From OMIS01 sp044350895 (lineage in GTDB: Bacteria; Patescibacteriota; Microgenomatia; UBA1400; PJMF01), in the NCBI GenBank assembly GCA_044350895.1, contig JBILGT010000004.1, forward strand, positions 1 through 64,000: a stretch of 64,000 nt of DNA, given 5' to 3'. Position 1 is the first letter of the stretch. The number at the start of each line of letters is the position of its first letter. Made by a program: the position numbers and the translations under genes. A model generated the notes under the pieces. That model was not told the DNA's origin. It saw only the letters and a program-made list of their open reading frames with translations, and ran no database searches. Shown in pieces: positions 48,031 to 55,621 of this stretch.

Positions 48031-49711
48031 ATGGGCTTGTTCAATTCTATTAATTGTATCATTCTTGCTCGTCGCAGAATTGTTCTATATCCCTGCGCAA
48101 CCACAGACCTTTGATGGCTGGACACATTTACTCACAATTAATGGTTTTTATCGTAGTCTTGCTGATGGAAATTTTCCAGTAGCGTGGATTGATGGCGTGG
48201 CCAACTATGGTTCCCCACTTGGCCAAATTGCTCATCAAACAACTGCATATCTTGGTGCTGCCTTTTATTTTATAACGCATTCAACTGTCGTGAGTTACAA
48301 CCTTGTTATGCTCACGGGAGCTATTCTTTCCGCAGTAGGTATGTTTGTGTTCTTGCGACTACACGTCTCCACACTCTCAGCTTTCCTTGGTGCATTTCTC
48401 TTTATTTTCAGTCCCTACAGGATATTCAACATCTACATTAGAGGTGGGCTGCCAGAGTTTTTTGCAAGCGCAATCATTCCTCTCGTCTTACTGAGCTTAC
48501 ACATTCTTATTAAAAAACGCAGAATCTCAGGTTTTTTCATGCTCGTTATTTCTTGTGCAGTCTTAGTACTTACGCACCCGATGATGCCAGTGTTGACGGC
48601 ATTTCTGGCGGGTGCCTATGTGACGTATCTTTGTTGGGGAAAGTCACGAAAATTCTGGCTAGTCACAGGTGTAGTTGTGGGAGTAGCTGCTATTCAAGGT
48701 ATGCTGCTGGCAGCGTACTATCTTATCCCGCTTAAGCTGGAGTCAAAATATCTCTACTATGGTGCTAATGAATCTCGCAATGTGCATGAACAGTTTCAGG
48801 TACTGGGCTTTTCAAACTATCTGCAAGAATCTTGGGGCTATAGTAGTGTGCCAGGCAATGGAGTTCGTACACCACAACTGCAGTTGGGTATTATCGAAAT
48901 GGGCATTCTGATTGTTGCTGTTTTTGTCTATGGTTTTACTCGTCGTGAAAAATCTCATGCTGTTATTTTGGCACGCGTACTCATTTTAGCTGCTGGTATC
49001 TACATACTATTCTCATCTGTTCTGACACAGCCACTCTATCAGCGCAGTACGCTGCTCAGCTCTCTCCAATTCCCGTGGCGTATGCTGACTGGATTGCTAT
49101 TTATCCCCCCTACTCTACTCGCGCTCATGCATGCAAAGTTGCAGCATCAGCGTGCAGCTGTAGTCATAGTTGTTTTGGTAGTTGTGACACTTCGCTTCCC
49201 ACAACTCTACGGTAAAAACTACGTACAATATCCTGAGTCGCGTTACTCGTTTGGAATTGTGAATCCTCACAACGCCAATATGAATACAGTGTGGATGGGG
49301 CAAACATGGGACTACCCGATTGAAGCTCAAAAAGGCGCTATCATTGAAGGCACTGGCACAATCACTGAACGTACAGAACGCAATGGACTGCGTAAATATC
49401 AAGTGACAGCTCAGTCAGATATTAGAATGGTTGATTATACGTTTTACTTCCCCGGCTGGAAGCTACTCGTGGATGGTAGTGAACATCCAATGGAGTTCCA
49501 GGATCCTGAATACCGTGGCGTCATTACCTATCGGCTTCCTGCAGGGAATCATTCAATTGAACTTACCTATGCTGATACTCGATTAAGATTGCTTGCCAAG
49601 CTTATCAGTATTGGTGCTATTGTGATATGTATTGCACAAGCAGTATTTTTGTACATGAAGCATGGTATGTTTGCGACAAAAGTAGCAACATGGTACAGAA
49701 AAAGTGAATAA
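47990..49711 (+). CDS. Large polytopic membrane protein, YfhO/6-PTPS-related-type
   Basis: 574 aa with about eleven membrane helices and a C-terminal beta-rich extracytoplasmic domain (about 435-540: LRKYQVTAQSDIRMVDYTFYFPGWKLLVDGSEHPMEF), the layout of YfhO-like/GT-C membrane proteins. The FDGWTHLLTINGFYRSLADGNFPVAW region (about residues 37-62) matches the first loop of such proteins. Start ATG 47990, with TATACT (47978-47983) ending 6 nt before it; an upstream ATG would add seven residues. A role in envelope glycan assembly is plausible. Confidence 0.7.
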   Translation: MLDSLKKLVTRADIWACSILLIVSFLLVAELFYIPAQPQTFDGWTHLLTINGFYRSLADGNFPVAWIDGVANYGSPLGQIAHQTTAYLGAAFYFITHSTVVSYNLVMLTGAILSAVGMFVFLRLHVSTLSAFLGAFLFIFSPYRIFNIYIRGGLPEFFASAIIPLVLLSLHILIKKRRISGFFMLVISCAVLVLTHPMMPVLTAFLAGAYVTYLCWGKSRKFWLVTGVVVGVAAIQGMLLAAYYLIPLKLESKYLYYGANESRNVHEQFQVLGFSNYLQESWGYSSVPGNGVRTPQLQLGIIEMGILIVAVFVYGFTRREKSHAVILARVLILAAGIYILFSSVLTQPLYQRSTLLSSLQFPWRMLTGLLFIPPTLLALMHAKLQHQRAAVVIVVLVVVTLRFPQLYGKNYVQYPESRYSFGIVNPHNANMNTVWMGQTWDYPIEAQKGAIIEGTGTITERTERNGLRKYQVTAQSDIRMVDYTFYFPGWKLLVDGSEHPMEFQDPEYRGVITYRLPAGNHSIELTYADTRLRLLAKLISIGAIVICIAQAVFLYMKHGMFATKVATWYRKSE

Positions 49712-49728
49712 CTGCGGCGCAGAATCCT

Positions 49729-50685
49729 ATGCCCGTTTCTACCAATCCTCAAATCGCACTCTTAGGTTTCCTCGAATATTTGGAAGTTGAGCGAAATGTC
49801 AGTAAGCTGACAATTCGTAACTATAACCACTATCTACGAAAGTTTAACGAGTGGCTGCAAAATGAAAACATTGCTGATTTAAAAGATATCGACCAAGAAA
49901 TTATTCGTAAATATCGGGTGTATTTGGCGAGACATATTGACGACCAGGAGCGCACGCTTTCCAAAAAAACACAGAGCTACTATGTGATTGCACTGCGCTC
50001 GTGGCTCAAGTGGCTTGTCAAACAAGATGCTCCGGTCATTCATCCTGAAAAGATTGATCTCCCTAAAGGTGAGTCGCATCACATGCAGTTTCTGCATGCT
50101 GAACAAGTGATTGAACTACTCGCCCAACCAATTATTTCAAGCAAAGCTGGCCTTCGCGATAAAGCGATTCTAGAGCTGCTTTTTTCGACGGGACTTCGTG
50201 TTAGTGAGCTTGTTAACCTCAACCGTGATCAGATCGATTTTGCCACCCGTGAGTTTGGTGTAATAGGCAAAGGTCGCAGGCCGCGCGTTGTTTTTTTAAG
50301 TGCGCGTGCAGCACACTGGGTTGAAAAATGGATTGCCTCTCGCCCCGATCACTGGCATCCCCTCTTCATAAGATTTGCCAAGAAAAAATCTCCGTTTGCG
50401 AGTGATGGTGAAGAAATGAGACTTACTTCCCGCAGTGTCCAGCGTATTGTTGAGTTCTACTGCAAGAAAGCACACCTGCCTGTTATCTTGAGTCCACATG
50501 GCTTACGTCATAGCTTTGCCACTGATTTATTGACTAATGGCGCAGGGCTTCGTGATGTACAAGAAATGCTCGGACACAAGAGTATTGCGACTACACAAAT
50601 TTATACCCACGTTACGCGTCCACAGTTAAAAAAGATTCATGAACGCTTCCATTCTGATACCAATCAGTCTGATGGCGAGAATTAG
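49729..50685 (+). CDS. Tyrosine recombinase, XerC/XerD type
   Basis: Site-specific recombinase; chromosomal Xer proteins resolve chromosome dimers at dif. N-terminal SAM-like domain (FLEYLEVERNVSKLTIRNYNHYLRKFNEWL) and catalytic domain with the conserved residues: Arg in LLFSTGLRVSELVNL, Lys in GKGRRPRVV, His and Arg in SPHGLRHSFATDLL, His in MLGHKSIATTQIYTHV and Tyr in the same segment. 318 aa. Starts 17 nt after the large membrane-protein gene. I found no dif-like site nearby; with tRNA-Ala 335 bp downstream an integrase role is possible but less likely. Confidence 0.88.
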   Translation: MPVSTNPQIALLGFLEYLEVERNVSKLTIRNYNHYLRKFNEWLQNENIADLKDIDQEIIRKYRVYLARHIDDQERTLSKKTQSYYVIALRSWLKWLVKQDAPVIHPEKIDLPKGESHHMQFLHAEQVIELLAQPIISSKAGLRDKAILELLFSTGLRVSELVNLNRDQIDFATREFGVIGKGRRPRVVFLSARAAHWVEKWIASRPDHWHPLFIRFAKKKSPFASDGEEMRLTSRSVQRIVEFYCKKAHLPVILSPHGLRHSFATDLLTNGAGLRDVQEMLGHKSIATTQIYTHVTRPQLKKIHERFHSDTNQSDGEN

Positions 50686-51020
50686 CAGTACTTACTAATT
50701 ACTGCCAATTTGCGGTACTTGAGATAAAGATTGATATATCAATAGTATTGCTACTACACATTCTCTGCGTTAATTTTATTTGACTATTTATAAATATGTT
50801 TGGTATTGTTAGATGCTGTTATTGCGAAGTTTCTGAAAAACTCACCAGTTGGCAATTGCGAGCATTTCGTGCTGATTAGCAGCTCTTTGCAATTTAGACT
50901 CATGGAACAGTCAATTACTGATCGTTACTATATCAAAAAATTGCTGTGACGTGAGGAACCTGTGTCTACTCTTCTCCCTTGGTGCATCTGCAAACCTTTG
51001 GTACAATACAAACTGTTATC
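50686..51020. other. Gene-free gap before tRNA-Ala
   Basis: No credible ORF. It holds a compound hairpin at 50854-50894 (AATTGC-GAGC pairing with GCTC-ttt-GCAATT, with an inner TGCT/AGCA stem) and the tRNA promoter: TTGGTG (50980-50985), 16 nt, TACAAT (51002-51007). Confidence 0.6.
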
Positions 51021-51094
51021 GGGCCGGTAGCGCAGTTGGCTAGCGCGTCTGCATGGCATGCAGAAGGTCAGGGGTTCGACTCCCCTCCGGTCCA
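51021..51094 (+). tRNA. tRNA-Ala (anticodon GGC)
   Basis: 74-nt cloverleaf: acceptor GGGCCGG/CCGGTCC with the G3-U70 pair, D arm GCGC...GCGC, anticodon arm TCTGC-ATGGCAT-GCAGA with GGC, T arm CAGGG-GTTCGAC-TCCCCT, discriminator A. CCA not encoded. Second alanine tRNA of the window. Confidence 0.95.
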
Positions 51095-51182
51095 CACTAT
51101 ACTCGTTGCCAATTCCTCTAATTTCGAAAGAAAATTTAATAATTCAATATCTCGATAAACTGTATATATAAGCGCAAGTTGG

Positions 51183-52133
51183 CTAGACTTCTTCTTCTAC
51201 GTACTCTTCTTGGGTTCTCCATGCAAAGGTATAGAGTAGCTGTCCTCCACCGAGTAGGAACAGCATGCCAAGCATGAACATAGTGAGTGTTTGATCAAAG
51301 CCACTAACAGGCAGTGCACTGGCCGTTGAGGTCTTAGTTACACAAGTACAGCTTGTGTCACTTGAACAACGTGAATCACGGCATTTACCAGCCATACAGG
51401 TTAAGTTTGTGGCACAGTCACGATTTGCAACACAGTCGCCATTGCAGCTCACTAGTGCTGGTGTCGCGCTTGGAGTTGGTGTTGGTCTAGCACTCGGCGT
51501 TGGGGTTGGAGTTGCACTTGGAGTTGGTGTCGGTGTTGTTGTAGCAGCATTGATTGTTACTGCAAGTGTGCCACGAGGAATTGCCGCGACATCTTCTCCA
51601 GTTGTTTTATCAAAGATAGTTGTTTGTGCAGAGGCAAAGCTGAATGTCGAGACCTGGGCAGTTGCTGCTGAGTCTGCTTTTAGTTTAAATGAAAATAAAT
51701 CTGTTGGTACTGAATTGGAATATCCTTGTACAATCACACAACCAAATTCGAGTGTCGCTGTTCCTGAACCAGGAATAAAGGTACTTGTTGGACAGCTCCA
51801 GTTCACTAATACAGGGTTTAGTTTAATATCGGTAGGATCAACGGTGAGTGGTGCAGTATTGCCAGTATACGTATAGGTTAGTCGTACCCCAACAGCAGAG
51901 ATTCTGGAGCCTTTTGTATTGAACGTAACTGTTGAGGTTCCATTTTCACCTGGTCTAATCGAAAGTGCTGGCTGCTTAAATGCAACTTCTGCAGTACCAC
52001 CAGGAACTGATGCTTTTGTAGTCGTCTCTTGTGGCTGATTCATGTACTGCATGAACACAATCACACCAACGAGCAAGGCAATTACACCTAGAACACTCAG
52101 AATGACAGCTGGACTCTTTACTGAAAATGTCAT
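51183..52133 (-). CDS. Surface protein: cohesin-like domain, Pro/Thr linker, Cys-rich region and LPxTG-like end
   Basis: 316 aa from ATG 52133. Order of parts: N-terminal membrane segment (about 8-28), a beta-sandwich of the cohesin/dockerin-partner type (about 45-190, e.g. AVGVRLTYTYTG, TDLFSFKLKAD), a repeated TPTPSATPTPTPSA linker (about 197-224), a Cys-rich stretch with ten Cys (CNGDCVANRDCATNLTCMAG...), then ALPVSG followed by a hydrophobic helix and a short charged tail. The last part has the layout of a sortase signal, although the tail is acidic rather than basic. Last gene of a four-gene operon. Confidence 0.65.
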   Translation of the reverse strand: MTFSVKSPAVILSVLGVIALLVGVIVFMQYMNQPQETTTKASVPGGTAEVAFKQPALSIRPGENGTSTVTFNTKGSRISAVGVRLTYTYTGNTAPLTVDPTDIKLNPVLVNWSCPTSTFIPGSGTATLEFGCVIVQGYSNSVPTDLFSFKLKADSAATAQVSTFSFASAQTTIFDKTTGEDVAAIPRGTLAVTINAATTTPTPTPSATPTPTPSARPTPTPSATPALVSCNGDCVANRDCATNLTCMAGKCRDSRCSSDTSCTCVTKTSTASALPVSGFDQTLTMFMLGMLFLLGGGQLLYTFAWRTQEEYVEEEV

Positions 52134-52144
52134 AATGCGTACCA

Positions 52145-52762
52145 CTACTCTGCTGCTTTTGACTCAATCACCAAATCAATAGTCATTGGAGATCCGTCTT
52201 TTGTGAAAGCAGTACTAACTGACTGATCAACGGTGAACTGTAGTTTGGAGCCACCTGTTGATGTATCGATGGTAAATGTTCCTAGAACGAGCGACTCTGA
52301 TACTGGTCCACCCTCAGGTTTTAAGTTTACAAATCCGACTTGCAGTGTAGAACGATTGTTTTCTGTAACAATTGCTGTATTTGTCGCTGCTACCCAGCCT
52401 GATGTAGTGAGCTCAGAGTTACTGGTAAAACTATTTTTTTGTTCTGAACCTGTAACAGTGCCACCATCAATAATAAGTCGTAGTCCAACACTTTGGAGTG
52501 TTTCTGAAGTTTCAGCAACCTTTAAGGTATATGACTGTTCGTTTCCTGATTTTGTAGCTGTTGGTTGTAATATGAGTGTTAACTTTTTCTCAGGTTGATT
52601 ATCAGATCCCTGTGAACCATCTGAATCTATTGGTATGCCATTTGAATCTACAGCAAGGTTATTTCTAGAGACGACCCATGACCCAAGAAAGACTATTGCA
52701 ACAACTGCTATAGCGCTAACTATTAAAACTTTTTGTTGTTGTAAGGCAGGCATTAAGTTCAT
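52145..52762 (-). CDS. Membrane-anchored beta-sandwich protein, cohesin-like
   Basis: 205 aa: one membrane helix (about 13-32), a Ser/Asp/Gly linker, then a beta-sandwich (about 58-200) with LQSVGLRLIIDGG and LVLGTFTIDTSTGGSKLQFTV, similar in strand order to the cohesin-like domain of the neighbour genes. It starts in an ATGA overlap with the upstream 581-aa gene. No enzymatic motif. Confidence 0.6.
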   Translation of the reverse strand: MNLMPALQQQKVLIVSAIAVVAIVFLGSWVVSRNNLAVDSNGIPIDSDGSQGSDNQPEKKLTLILQPTATKSGNEQSYTLKVAETSETLQSVGLRLIIDGGTVTGSEQKNSFTSNSELTTSGWVAATNTAIVTENNRSTLQVGFVNLKPEGGPVSESLVLGTFTIDTSTGGSKLQFTVDQSVSTAFTKDGSPMTIDLVIESKAAE

Positions 52763-54504
52763 GGGGTTTCTCCTGGGTATTCAAGTTGATCGAAATTAGT
52801 AAGGACGAGGGCAATGTCTTGCAAGTTGAATGAACCGCTGAAGTCGACATCATATAAACGGTTAGCATCAGTGACAGGGTTTTCAAGCTGTTTGAACTCT
52901 GTTAATGCTAGTGCTAGATCGTTTAGTTTGATGATATTTTTATCAGCACCATCGTTCTTGAAGTCACCGACTGGAAGCACTACATCACTGGTGATGGTCA
53001 CAGCAGCATTTGGTGTTAAGGTTGTGGTCCCGATTTTCTTCATCAGTGAAGTTGGTAGTTTGACATAGACTTCAGCATTGGCAATCGCTGCACTTGTTGT
53101 TACACCGTCCAATACGAGTGGTGTATCAGATGCCAGTGTTCCTGTGGCATTTGATAGGTACTCTTTTGTAAACGACTTGGTAACTGGAGTCGTCTGACCT
53201 GCTGGAAGATACTTCACTGTTACTGCGGCAGTCTGTCTAATACCCTCTTTTCGAAGTCCTTGTAGTTTGAACTTAAGATTCAGTGAAGGTGTTCCTGCCT
53301 GTGGAGTTGCTGAAGGTGAAGGCTTAGGTGTAGGTGTTGGAGCTGGATCAGTAGGACAACTACTTGCTGTTAGCACTTCAAATTGATGCCAATCACTTTC
53401 AGAACAGTTTACGAATGCATTGCACGAAGTTTTTGGAAATGGACTGTCAGTACTGTATGCACACTTTGGATTTCCAGAACAACTGATACTTCCTGCCCCA
53501 GGTACCATTGCATTAATAGTAACGACATATTTGCCAGGGGTTGGTGAAGTCCAGGTAACAACCTTATCAAGCTGTGCTCCAGTAATTGCTGTAGTTGCAA
53601 TCTTACACCAGTATCCACTAGTTCCAGCTGTTCCAGAAATGATTCCAGCTCCTGCTAGACAACTCTCACCCACTGTTCCCATTGTTTCGAGATCGCTGCC
53701 ATTAGCAGCAACTTTTGAAATGAAGACCATGGACTCATTTGCGGCAGGAATACCTGGAGTAGCTTGGGTAGTGAAATTAATTGCTTCGCTAGCTTTAAAC
53801 TTATTGCCTGCTCCGGCAGCAGTACAAGTAGCTGATGGCATAGTGATTCGTGCTGTTGGAGTAGTGGATGAACCACTTATGGTGATCAATACTTCACCGG
53901 TAACTTGGGCTGCATTTGTGTCTTGACCAATTACTGCTGCTTGAAGTGTTGCTGCATCATATTTTAGTTTTACTGTACTAGTAGTAGCTTTCAAACCTTT
54001 CATTTTGACAGTGGCAATATCACCTTCTCCATTAAATGCAGAACCTGCTGCACCAGAAGCACCTAGTGTAATTTTAGCTGTTCCATTTGTGTTATCGATT
54101 GCAGCAGCTTGGAGAATGACTGGTAGTTTATCAGTAGGAGTAATACTCACTACTTGGGTAAATTCTGGATTAAAAAGCAGTGAAATAGCAGCTGCAGAAA
54201 GCTGCTTGCCATTTGTTTGGACTTTAACCGTATTAGTAAACTCTTGGTTAGGAGCTGCAGTTGCAGTCAAGCTACCAAATGCGAAATTAACCATGGTATC
54301 TGTTGATGCATCTGACCGCACATCTTGATTTTGTTTTTGAGTTATCTGTGCAGTCGTAAGTACTCCAGCAACTGCTACGAGTCCTAATACCAAAAAGAAG
54401 ATACTCAAAATTGTGGCATTCTTTTTTAAAAATGGCTTGCGAATCTGTGGAGACTCCTTTTGTGGAGTTTCCTGAGGAGTTGCTGTAGGTGTAACTGTGT
54501 TCAT
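52759..54504 (-). CDS. Exported protein with cohesin-like and dockerin domains
   Basis: 581 aa: a cytoplasmic Pro/Gln-rich N-terminus, one membrane helix (about 29-51), a cohesin-like domain (about 68-210: VNFAFGSLTATAAPNQEFTNTVKVQTNG, ISLLFNPEFTQVVSI, AFNGEGDIATVKMKG), a middle Ig-like region with six or more Cys, a Pro/Ser/Thr linker, a beta domain and two C-terminal dockerin-type repeats (KLNDLALALTEF and DVDFSGSFNLQDIALVLTNF, about 515-575). Cohesin and dockerin bind each other, so it could self-assemble or link to the neighbour proteins. Confidence 0.75.
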   Translation of the reverse strand: MNTVTPTATPQETPQKESPQIRKPFLKKNATILSIFFLVLGLVAVAGVLTTAQITQKQNQDVRSDASTDTMVNFAFGSLTATAAPNQEFTNTVKVQTNGKQLSAAAISLLFNPEFTQVVSITPTDKLPVILQAAAIDNTNGTAKITLGASGAAGSAFNGEGDIATVKMKGLKATTSTVKLKYDAATLQAAVIGQDTNAAQVTGEVLITISGSSTTPTARITMPSATCTAAGAGNKFKASEAINFTTQATPGIPAANESMVFISKVAANGSDLETMGTVGESCLAGAGIISGTAGTSGYWCKIATTAITGAQLDKVVTWTSPTPGKYVVTINAMVPGAGSISCSGNPKCAYSTDSPFPKTSCNAFVNCSESDWHQFEVLTASSCPTDPAPTPTPKPSPSATPQAGTPSLNLKFKLQGLRKEGIRQTAAVTVKYLPAGQTTPVTKSFTKEYLSNATGTLASDTPLVLDGVTTSAAIANAEVYVKLPTSLMKKIGTTTLTPNAAVTITSDVVLPVGDFKNDGADKNIIKLNDLALALTEFKQLENPVTDANRLYDVDFSGSFNLQDIALVLTNFDQLEYPGETP

Positions 54505-54523
54505 ATTTACCTAAAGTATCATT

Positions 54524-55519
54524 CTAACTATAATTTCTACCAAAAGCACCAACAAGTTTGTTGTAGTCAAAAATATCTACATCACCATCACCATCAATAT
54601 CCGCGGGTGTGAAACATTTTGCACCTGCTTTGCCAAAATCACCCACCATTTTATTGTAATCAAAAATATCTACATCTTTGTCATTATCTAGATCACCAAC
54701 ATTTGTGCCGCCACACTGTAAAGCTGTAGAAAGATCGGAGAAAATCAAGTTAAATGCCCCTTCTCTGCCCATAAACCAACCAGTATCTGTGACAACCGGC
54801 GGAGCCTTTTCAAGCGTATCAAATGCTTTTATCATTCCATTTTGAGTTGTGTCACTCACTCCAGCGAAACTCACCACCCCACCATTGATATACATTCCAA
54901 TTTTAGGAACACCGGTACCATTGATATATTTTGTCGTGTCAGCTGGAATAAGTGTTTTTATTACTCTGTTTGTCCCACCCTCAAGTATTTCAATTTTTGT
55001 GATGGTTACGCCTCGGTCCAAATTTAAGCCTGGATTCCAGTAGTCATTATGAAATACATATGAAAGTTTGGTATATCGAGTATTAGTGTCATTTGTATAT
55101 GGCAGGAATGTTAAGTTTGCAGTTGGGACGACGAGATCTTTACTAAAGGTGGCTGCAGATACTTCAAATTCTTCAAGGAGTTTTTCTCTATAAATGTTTG
55201 GTCTACCACATGATGGTTCTGGGAAAGTTGGATTTGGATAGTTTGGTTGCAACTGAGTACAGTCTCCATAATCTTGCAGACCATCATAGTTAAACCCATT
55301 GTTTAAGTAGACTGCAACTCGTGGCCAAGGACTTGATGCTGTGCCGTATGGAGGGGTGGGTTCTTGTGCTGGGGTAGCTTGAAAGGTAGTGCGAACAATG
55401 ACGGTGCCATTTGCGGTTTGAGCGTGTACAACAGGTGCACTTACAGCAAAAACACATGCCAAAAAGCACGTCACTTTGAGAATTGTTGTTTGTAAATGCC
55501 AACTACTACTTTTTCTCAC
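54524..55519 (-). CDS. Secreted dockerin-containing protein
   Basis: 331 aa beginning with GTG. Signal peptide at residues about 10-33 (ILKVTCFLACVFAVSAPVVHAQ). The middle is beta-rich without a known catalytic motif. At the C-terminus are two calcium-binding dockerin repeats, DLDNDKDVDIFDYNKMVGDFG and DIDGDGDVDIFDYNKLVGAFG, each with the D-x-D-x-D-x-D loop. First gene of the operon; probable partner for the cohesin-like domains encoded just downstream. Confidence 0.78.
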   Translation of the reverse strand: MRKSSSWHLQTTILKVTCFLACVFAVSAPVVHAQTANGTVIVRTTFQATPAQEPTPPYGTASSPWPRVAVYLNNGFNYDGLQDYGDCTQLQPNYPNPTFPEPSCGRPNIYREKLLEEFEVSAATFSKDLVVPTANLTFLPYTNDTNTRYTKLSYVFHNDYWNPGLNLDRGVTITKIEILEGGTNRVIKTLIPADTTKYINGTGVPKIGMYINGGVVSFAGVSDTTQNGMIKAFDTLEKAPPVVTDTGWFMGREGAFNLIFSDLSTALQCGGTNVGDLDNDKDVDIFDYNKMVGDFGKAGAKCFTPADIDGDGDVDIFDYNKLVGAFGRNYS

Positions 55520-55621
55520 ACTACTTTTCAGGTAATTTTAAGATTCAAAACTGTACTAACAATAGCACATCAAAAAAAGATAAATCAAGCAGGAGTAGCA
55601 AATATACCGGTCGTGGGGCCG

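Noticed and set aside
50686..51020. dif site next to the Xer recombinase
   Set aside because: No 28-bp partially palindromic sequence with recognisable XerC/XerD arms was found; only an unrelated hairpin.
51460..51545. Plus-strand repetitive ORF opposite the Pro/Thr linker
   Set aside because: It is a shadow of the TPTPSA repeats of the minus-strand surface protein.
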